Below are positions 57,340 to 64,000 of a stretch of DNA of 64,000 nt, one piece after another. The DNA comes from Procambarus clarkii (lineage: Eukaryota; Arthropoda; Malacostraca; Decapoda; Cambaridae). How positions within the stretch are numbered: the first letter of the stretch is position 1; each line of letters begins with the position of its first letter. The DNA lies in assembly GCF_040958095.1 (NCBI RefSeq), contig NC_091160.1:38570059-38634058 (forward strand). The letters run 5' to 3'. A program made the translations under genes and the position numbers. The notes under the pieces were generated by a model. The model worked only from the letters and a program-made list of their open reading frames with translations. It had not been told where the DNA came from and ran no database searches.

Positions 57340-58876
57340 CAGTGGTACCTCAACTTACGAATTTAATCCGTTCCCAGAGACGGTTCATAACTTGAAGAGA
57401 ATTTTCCCATAAGAAATGATGTAAATTGAATTAATCCGTTCCACACACCCAAAAATATTAATCTCAACGTAATTTTATACCTAATTCATCAAAATCTTTC
57501 GTACTAAAGTATGTACAAGTTATTAATTACCTTTATCGATGACTTGTTGGCATATGAAAGATGGTGGGGGGGAAAAGGTGTTAATGTTTGGAAGGGGGAG
57601 TCCCCTTCCATTATAACATCAGGCAGTGATGACTTCTCTGGGGTACTCTCCCACATTTTGCCTGCATACTACTAGGACCTGCTTGTGGCTCGCTGCTTGT
57701 TTTTCTTACTAAAAATCTTTCCACAGAGACTTGTTTTTCCATACGTTGTAACACTTGTCTGTAGTGAGGCATCACAGTGTCATTAAATTGGGTGGTAGAA
57801 ATAGCCTAAGCTACTCTATCCCTTTGAGATGTATTTCTTTCTTGTCTCAATAAACATACTTGAACTTGAACTTGTGTCATTAAAAAGGTTAAGGCAGCGG
57901 CCTACTACAGCTTACTCTGGACGAGTCATTTAATCAAAAGTTTGCATTTCTTCCCATAGTCTACACTACAGTACTTCTTAATTGCTGAGGAAGGGCCATT
58001 ATGTACTGCCTCTTCCTCCCCTGAAGAAATTTCCTCAGCTGCCTCTTGTTGCTACTTCTTGTGAAAGGCTAGGAGTTCTTCGGTGGTCAGTTCTTCGCTG
58101 TGTTCATCCACCAGCTCATAATACACAACACTCACAACATTATGAATGCCACTCCTTTTTCTCAATTTCTCAAACCATCCCCTGCTCGCCTTAAACTCTT
58201 TCGTATCTGCATCACTCATTCCAGGGGTTTTCTTTAAAAGGTCTTCATGCCATTGCCTTGCTTTCTCACAAATGATGGCCTCTGAAACGCTATCACCTCC
58301 TAACTCCTTGTCGTGTATGCAAATTAATAATAACTTTTCAACATCTTCAAGTGTTTGTGTTCTTTGTTTCGTGATTGTTGATACTGTACACCTTTTACCA
58401 CTTTAGTACTCATAATGTCCTTTTTCTTAGCAATTACAGTACATATCGTTGACAGATTTGTTGTACTGCCTAGCTAATTCAACAACCCGTGTACCATTTT
58501 CACATTTACGAATGATCTCTTGTTTCTCCTCTATGGTCATTCTCACATGTGTTTTCTTGGCTTGAACTTTACCACTGGCTTTCTTGGGACCCATGGCGAG
58601 ATATATAATAATAATTTTTATGTTCAAATACCCAAAAATAAAAAAAAAAAACTGAAATTCTTTACAAAGAATTCAAGCATGATTGTCTAGGCAGGAGACA
58701 CTGGTAAACTGAGGCGCAGTCGCCGTGCCACCACGCGCTAGGTCGGCCATATGCTTATCAACAAACTCCGTTACCCGAGGCAAAGTTTGTAACCCAATTC
58801 GGATTTTACGAAGAAATTGGACTCGTAACCCGAAAAGTTCATAAAAAGGGGGCATTCGTAATACGAGGTTCCACTG
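57340..58876 (-). mobile_element. Tigger (pogo) DNA transposon, internally deleted
   Basis: Flanked by TA on both sides (57338-57339 and 58877-58878). Termini are CAGTGGTACCTCAACTTACG at the left and the complement, CAGTGGAACCTCGTATTACG, at the right. The minus strand begins MGPKKASGKVQAKKTHVRMT at 58594, then EEKQEIIRKCENGTRVVELA, the CENP-B/Tigger N-terminal helix-turn-helix. It continues through RGWFEKLRKRSGIHNV near 58150 and jumps directly to LVDEHSEELTTEELLAFHK, the region after the catalytic domain, then NDTVMPHYRQVLQRMEKQVS. The DDE core is therefore missing and only about 1.5 kb remains. Additional frameshifts and stops break the rest. Non-autonomous and old. Confidence 0.85.
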
Positions 58877-59202
58877 TATAAAGCTCCGAGTATTTACTGG
58901 AATGGTAGCTAATGTAATAACTTTTGTCTCATGATGGAACTGCAGTCTTTCTGGAGTGGTTAAGAGTCTCTCTCTGAGGCCACCCATGAAAGAAATAAAG
59001 CTCCAGAAGCATAGAGGATGTGAAAATGAACCTAGAGAGATATGTACTGTATTTATATGCATGAAACAAAAGTATTGTCATCTGAATTTGACAACATAAT
59101 TTAGTCTTGCAAATTTTCACCCTCAAGGACTAGCATTTCCATTAATCTGGTCTCAAATCTTCACTTTCTGAAACTACAATGTAAACATTTATACAGTCAG
59201 GT

Positions 59203-59415
59203 TCATTCTTGAATCACAATCGGGAATTCTGGGTTCAAATCCCAGGAGGGACAGAAATGGTTGGGTGCATTTCCTATCACCTAATGCACCTGTTCACATA
59301 GCAGTAATAGGTACTGTACCCAGAAGTCAGTCGGCTTGTTATGGGGTTGCATTCTGGGGAGGGTCAGTAGTTCAACCTTGAGGGAAGGGGACCTCAATAT
59401 AAGCCTAACATACAT
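59203..59415 (+). mobile_element. Degenerate tRNA-derived SINE
   Basis: B-box-like GGGTTCAAATCCCAGGAGGG, then a body with CACCTGTTCACATAGCAGTA, ATAGGTACTGTACCCAGAAG and CAGTCGGCTTG, parallel to the better kept SINEs. The A-box half is unclear. A short ACAT/CATT run follows. Confidence 0.6.
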
Positions 59416-59659
59416 ACATACATACATTCATTCATTCATTCTGGCTGCCTGCCCCTCAACACAATGAATTATTACTGATATTTGTCTTACAAATCCTCAC
59501 CCTCAAACAGTTGTCTACTGCCATGCATCCATATGAACACACAACATGGTTTATATTCATGAAGGCCTCGTTGTCAGTTCCATTGCACTTAAGTCCACTT
59601 AAACAAAAAGTAGCAAGGAAGGCAAAATATCTAGCAATTTTTAACAAGCATAGGTGCTA

Positions 59660-60085
59660 CTTGTGCACTTTCTCTGCCTCTCTCACGCACTTTCTCTGCC
59701 CCTCTCGTGCACTTTCTCTGCCCCCTCTCATGCACTTTCTCTGCCATTTGTGCACTTTCTCTGCCTCTTGTGCACTTTCTCTGCCTCTCACACTTTCTCT
59801 GCCTCTCTCACACTTTCTCTGCCCCTCTCGTACACTTTCTCTGCCATTTGTGCACTTTCTCTGCCTCTCGTGCACTTTCTCTGCCCCTCTCGTGCACTTT
59901 CTCTGCCCCTCTCGTGCACTTTCTCTGCCCCTCTCGTGCACTTTCTCTGCCCCTCTCGTGCACTTTCTCTGCCCCTCTTGTGCACTTTCTCTGCCCCTCT
60001 CGTGCACTTTCTCTGCCCCTCTCGTGCACTTTCTCTGCCCCTCTCATGCAGTTTCTTGGCCTTACTCTTGGACTTTCTCGGCCTC
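59660..60085 (+). repeat. 22-bp minisatellite, about 20 units
   Basis: Unit CCCCTCTCGTGCACTTTCTC plus TG. The core at about 59870-60055 is nearly homogeneous; flanking units are shorter variants (CATTTGTGCACTTTCTCTGC). Because 22 is not a multiple of 3 and the unit holds no stop, every reading frame through the core stays open. This explains the overlapping 79- to 212-residue frames on both strands. No coding role is claimed. Confidence 0.95.
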
Positions 60086-60600
60086 ATTCTCTCACACACA
60101 TATACAAATACATGCGTGCATATACAGAAGCATACATACATATAGCTAGATATCAAAAGAAATCTCTTTAAATAAAAATAACAGATGAACATCTTGAGAT
60201 GGAAAATCAATTCCTGGAATATAATAAAAGTGATAACAGTGAGAAAGACGTACAATCATGAAATTTCAGTGATTAGTCTATTTGTTTTAAATAAAATATT
60301 ATGCTTGCTGTAACACCTTGAAATCTGCAATGACCACAATACTTGCATGCAAGCATATGCTAGTTATTGATCTTCACATGCTAATATTTAAGAACTAGTG
60401 TCACTTATAGGAAGCAAGAAATATCCTTAAAATCACAGCGTGCTCATTCATAGTAGTTTGTGTTACATGTTCTGTTACTATGTACATTATATATTGCATT
60501 TTCATTAAGGCTGGTATAATGGTTTGTTTACAGTATGCTAATATGCTATACCCTTCTACTCTCAATATAAACACATTCTTCAGTACAAGTCGCAAGTCAA

Positions 60601-60824
60601 TTATGGAGTGTACGGAGGAGGAGGATGCCCCTCCACAGGTGGTGGAGGCTCGAGGTCACTTAAGTATGGAATGTGAGAAGACAATGAACTGCCAGGTGGG
60701 ACTGAGAAAGTTTCTAATCCTTCAAGGCCTCCCCAGTCTTCCATCAAAGGAGCAGAATCTGCTTCAGGGAACAGATGTGCTGGGCGGAGCCAGCTACAAC
60801 CCACAGCTAGAACTGACATACCAC
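60601..60824 (-). CDS. TMEM127: TMEM127 last exon
   Basis: 224 nt encoding GGMSVLAVGCSWLRPAHLFP, an acidic/Pro-rich tail (YLSDLEPPPPVEG) and HPPPPYTP, then TAA at 60603-60601. Acceptor TTCTTAG; the phase matches exon 63308-63156. Confidence 0.88.
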
Positions 60825-63800
60825 CTAAGAAAATCATGTAAAAAGACATTAGTGCTTAAATATATTTAATATTAAATTTAAAAAATACACAACAGTGAAT
60901 CAACTTAATTTGTTTCACTGTCAAATTTTACGAAAAAGATGCTACAGTATTTAGATTTCCAGCTTCTTGACCAAGTCTGTTGTTGGATCGAATTGCAGTC
61001 ATTCAGTTCACAAAATGGTACAGTACTCTAATACCGGTGAGCAAGCAAGGAAAATTAAGTTGACATTCTGAGTTAGAAATAGCAGTGCACCTTAACTGTA
61101 GTAATGATTTAAGCTGGAGGCCTGACAGCTGAGTGGACAGCGCTCGGGATTCGTAGTCCCAAGATTCCGAGTTTGATCTCCAGTGGAGGCGGAAACAAAT
61201 GGCAGAGTTTGTTTCACCCTGATGCTCCTGTTCACATAGCATTATATAGGTACCTGGGAATTAGACAGCTTCTACAGGCTGCTTCCTGAGAGTGTGTAAC
61301 AAACAGAAGGCCTGGTCGAGGACGCTAAGTCCCGAAATCATCTCAAGATAACCTTAAGATAATGGTAAAGTAGTTAAATTGTATGTTCATATGAATGTGT
61401 GCTGACTAGAATAAGCTATCATTCAGCTACTTGGCTGATTGACTGCTTATTACATTTTCTTGTGTTCTTGTGTAATATCTTGTGTTCTTGTGTAATATGG
61501 CTCACTAATACATCTGCAGGAGAGTGCAACAATAATTAGAGATTCAAATATTAAATGTATGCTTTGTTACTCTTCAAATTCCAAAACATTCGTAAATCAG
61601 TTCCCAGATATAAGACATTGTTTATACTACAGGTTTTGTCAAATTTATATTAAGAATATTTTTAATTTTACACAACCATTTTTGGGTTACACACTCCTGT
61701 ACCCATACTTAATGCTTAATGTTTTCTCAAGGCAAATGATCTTGGAAATGGCAAGTTTTAGGAAAAGATTATCAAACAGAAATGTCATTTACCATCTAGA
61801 TCAAAGGATTGTACCACTGGTCCACCACGCATGAATTGACTGAATGCCGGTAGCAATGTGGTACCCTATAGCAATCACCAATGGATACAATCATGAAGTT
61901 AAGAATCATTTTTTAATTTATACAATAAACCCTTACTTTTCCCAGGTTTAGTTTGTAAGAATTTATGGATTCACAAACTTTTTTCAAAGCTAAAATGCAA
62001 TATTTGCTATGGGTGCTTTTCTGATTTTTCTAAAAGGAGTGTAGTGTGCACTTTTTAGTTCACATTCTTGCATTTTACACCCCCCCTCCCCCCTGACAAC
62101 CCCTTGAAATACTGGTGGTGCCCAAGGAAAAATTAGGCACAGTAGAACCTCGAGTGACGATCGCCTCAAATGGCGAGCATTTTGGGTAACGATCGCCCAG
62201 ATAGCCGACAATTCGTCTCGTATGGCGACCACTCATTTGAATGACGACAAGACCACACGGTGGGATCGCGCTGCTTCTCGTACATTCTCAGACGCCTCCG
62301 ACAATGCAAATATATTCAGTTGTTTTTGTTTAAAGATGCTAATGATGCTGGGATATAAAGGGGTGACTGCTAAGAGGTTCCAAAGCAATGACTTTTTTGT
62401 AGAAAAAAGAAATGAAATTTTTTGAAATACAACAAATGTCAAAAAGGTTCATTCTGTGTTCGGCAGGTAGGCTGCTCCATGTTTCTTAAATTAAAAAAAT
62501 AAATAAAAAATAGTTGAAACAATTTGAAAAATGGACAAATGCCATAAAGGTTCATTCAGTGTTTGTCGGGTAGGCTGCTCCATGATTGAGACGTAAATGA
62601 AAAATACAAAACAAATGGAACACATTTGAAACAAAGAAAGATTGTCATAATGAAGCAGCCTACCCGACAAACACTGAATGAACCTTTATGGCATTTATCC
62701 ATTTTTTAAATTGTTTCAACTGTTTTTTTTTTTTTTTTTTTTTATTTAAGAAACATGGAGCAGCCTACCTGCCAAACACCGAACGAACCTTTTGCTATAA
62801 GACACCTGAAAAAAAAAATTTGAACAAATTTGAAGAAAGAAAAATGTCATAAAGGTTTGTTCAGTGTATGTAAGGTTGGCTTCTACATTATTTAAAACAT
62901 CAAATATCATATTGATGTTTTTCGGTGGTAGAACAGATTAATTTGATTTCCGTTATTGTCAATGGGGACAGTCGTTTTGTATGACGTCCGTTTCACATGA
63001 CGATCACGGCACCGGAACGGATTAAATTCGTTACTCGAGGTTCCACTGTACTACTAGCGTTTCATCTTAGTCCATTAAATACTCTTAAAGAAGGTCTTAA
63101 GTAAACTTGCAAATAACAGGTGTCAAAGATTAAATATTCATTCATGGCATCATACCTGCAAATATGAGAAGATAAAATCCCACGTCCAACTTGACCTGTA
63201 CACGGGCCACAGCCAAAGGGCCAATGACAGGTTTAGTGGCTTCTTGCTGTGTCTCAATCAAGGTTGTGATGTAGTAACACACTCCAACACACACAACACA
63301 AACCAACACTGTAATCAATCAAGGCTGTAATGAAGTAACACTCTAACACATACAACAATACTGTATAATAATACAACAATCTTCCATCAAAAAGTACTGT
63401 ACATTCATGGAAATCATTATAAAAGATTGCCACCAATTGCCAGAAATATGGCTCCTCATGGAAATATAAATGCTGGATATATATATAATTCAAAAGATAG
63501 ATCTTGATCTATAACAACCCTTACCAGAAAATATGCCTGCTACAGCATTTTTTCTGAAGCACTTCAAGATACTACCCGAGGGGCCACTGATATCAAGCAA
63601 CATCTGGACCAGCGAAGAGCAAATGATCACAAATATCAGGCCTATGACAATACGCATCAGTGCCACAATTTCTGGTGTCACACAAAACTTTAGTTCTGAA
63701 AAGAAATTAGAAATTTAAAAATGTGACTAGGTGACTTGTTGTCCCACCATGACAATAACTTTTCAAATTACTGTATCATGCAGACTTGCTACATGTTGCA

Positions 63801-63926
63801 GAATGGACAGTGAATGTAACTCAATCAACCACCGAGCAAACGTTTATTAAAAAAAGAAAGTCACTAAGAACCCCCTACAAGCAATAATTGACTCACCAGG
63901 ATACCCAATTATCGCTCTGCAATCTA
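60601..63926 (-). CDS. TMEM127: TMEM127 (5' partial; last 3-4 coding exons)
   Basis: Transmembrane protein 127, an endosomal/plasma-membrane protein; in mammals it dampens mTORC1 and brings NEDD4-type ligases to clients. Exons: about 63926-63897 (micro-exon, tentative), 63695-63525, 63308-63156 and 60824-60601. The translation runs ELKFCVTPEIVALMRIVIGL, LLDISGPSGSILKCFRKNAV, VLVCVVCVGVCYYITTLIET, VKLDVGFYLLIFAGGMSVLA and ends HPPPPYTP. It aligns with human DFCMNPQTVLLLRVIA, FLLDVFGPKHPALK, VSFYLVAGAGGASILA and the terminal PPPAYTP. Three membrane segments are visible, and the C-terminal PPxY motif (PPPY), the WW-ligand for NEDD4-like ligases, is kept. The N-terminus lies beyond 64000. Confidence 0.85.
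61116..61362 (+). mobile_element. Diverged tRNA-derived SINE in TMEM127 last intron
   Basis: The head AGCTGAGTGGACAGCGCTCG and GAGTTTGATCTCC (A and B boxes), body GCAGAGTTTGTTTCACCCTG and TATAGGTACCTGGGAATTAG, and end AAGTCCCGAAATCATCTCAA match the family of 38148-38389. It is more diverged and antisense to TMEM127. Confidence 0.85.
62140..63048. mobile_element. Pogo/Tigger-type MITE, 0.9 kb, with internal inverted repeat
   Basis: Ends are CAGTAGAACCTCGAGTGACG at the left and the complement, CAGTGGAACCTCGAGTAACG, at the right, of the same terminal type as the Tigger at 57340-58876; TA follows the right end. A second, nested inverted repeat lies inside: TTCATTCAGTGTTTGTCGGG at 62551 against CCCGACAAACACTGAATGAA at 62662, and CATGTTTCTTAAATT near 62479 against AATTTAAGAAACATG-like sequence near 62745. 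It has no transposase coding. In TMEM127's last intron. Confidence 0.8.
63156..63308 (-). CDS. TMEM127: TMEM127 exon with third membrane segment
   Basis: 153 nt encoding VLVCVVCVGVCYYITTLIET, a Gln/Glu/Thr loop, and VQVKLDVGFYLLIFAG. Acceptor GATTACAG at 63310-63309, donor GTATGA. The first 54 or so coding bases are partly duplicated just upstream (63316-63358). Confidence 0.82.
63255..63358. repeat. Tandem partial duplication across a TMEM127 splice acceptor
   Basis: 63255-63299 (coding exon) and 63316-63358 (adjacent intron) are direct copies: CAATCAAGGTTGTGATGTAG against CAATCAAGGCTGTAATGAAG, continuing through AACAC.CT..AACACA.ACAAC. The offset is 61 bp. The intronic copy has diverged and created an extra, out-of-frame AG acceptor. 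Confidence 0.8.
63525..63695 (-). CDS. TMEM127: TMEM127 exon with second membrane segment
   Basis: 171 nt encoding LKFCVTPEIVALMRIVIGLI, FVIICSSLVQMLLDISGPSG and ILKCFRKNAVAGIFS. Acceptor TTTTCAG, donor GTAAGG. Confidence 0.88.
63897..63926 (-). CDS. TMEM127: TMEM127 tentative 30-nt micro-exon
   Basis: Would encode DCRAIIGYPE, joined in phase to LKFC. Human GYVHPDLLKDFC supports GYPELKFC. Donor GTGAGT is strong; the acceptor (AATCAG at 63928-63927) lacks a good pyrimidine tract, and an in-frame TAA just upstream prevents a longer exon in this frame. Confidence 0.45.
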
Positions 63927-64000
63927 CTGATTAGTACCTAGCTGCTACTTTGATGCCACCAGACAGATAGCAACACTGGCCACCACAACAGTCAGAGGAG

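Noticed and set aside
59511-60255. Overlapping 79- to 212-residue open frames on both strands
   Set aside because: All are produced by the 22-bp minisatellite, which has no stop in the frames read.

Overview
The window looks like nuclear DNA of a decapod crustacean, most likely crayfish- or lobster-like. This is inferred from the arthropod-style, intron-rich conserved genes, the AT-rich background, and a dense load of LINE, tRNA-derived SINE, DIRS-type, Tc1/mariner and Tigger fossils of the sort common in decapods. No bacterial features, CRISPR array or complete mobile element were seen.

Four host gene segments can be supported. (1) Positions 1-222 (+) hold the lysine-rich C-terminal end of an unidentified protein. 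(2) CDC27/APC3, a TPR scaffold subunit of the anaphase-promoting complex, lies on the minus strand from 33309 down to 11369. It has 14 coding exons, all with GT..AG borders and compatible phases, and encodes about 865 aa. (3) ZC3H15 (DFRP1), the CCCH zinc-finger partner of the DRG1 GTPase, lies on the plus strand from 33709 to 50813 in 9 exons, about 419 aa. (4) The last exons of TMEM127, an endosomal membrane protein that restrains mTORC1, lie on the minus strand from about 63926 to 60601; its 5' end is beyond the window.

CDC27 and ZC3H15 are head to head. Their start codons are 399 bp apart across a CpG-rich segment with an inverted CCAAT box, which implies one shared bidirectional promoter. 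An out-of-frame AUG lies 8 nt before the ZC3H15 start.

Layout: 223-11368 is intergenic, with two decayed LINEs and long AT-rich DNA. 11369-33309 is CDC27, with introns carrying a gypsy-like LTR fossil, SINE and LINE ends, a DIRS fossil and a 1.0 kb palindromic Tc1-like foldback. 33709-50813 is ZC3H15, with intron 3 carrying a DIRS fossil that has inverted arms and a nested LINE, and introns 2 and 6 each carrying a full tRNA-type SINE in sense orientation. 50814-60600 is intergenic, with a (TA)n tract, LINE pieces, an internally deleted Tigger and a 22-bp minisatellite. 60601-64000 is TMEM127, with a SINE and a 0.9 kb pogo-type MITE in its last intron.

No convincing undescribed biological system was found. 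The most interesting items are the bidirectional promoter with its overlapping upstream AUG, the foldback Tc1 palindrome, the Tigger copy that lacks its catalytic core, the tandem partial-exon duplication at a TMEM127 splice acceptor, and the minisatellite that is open in many frames.
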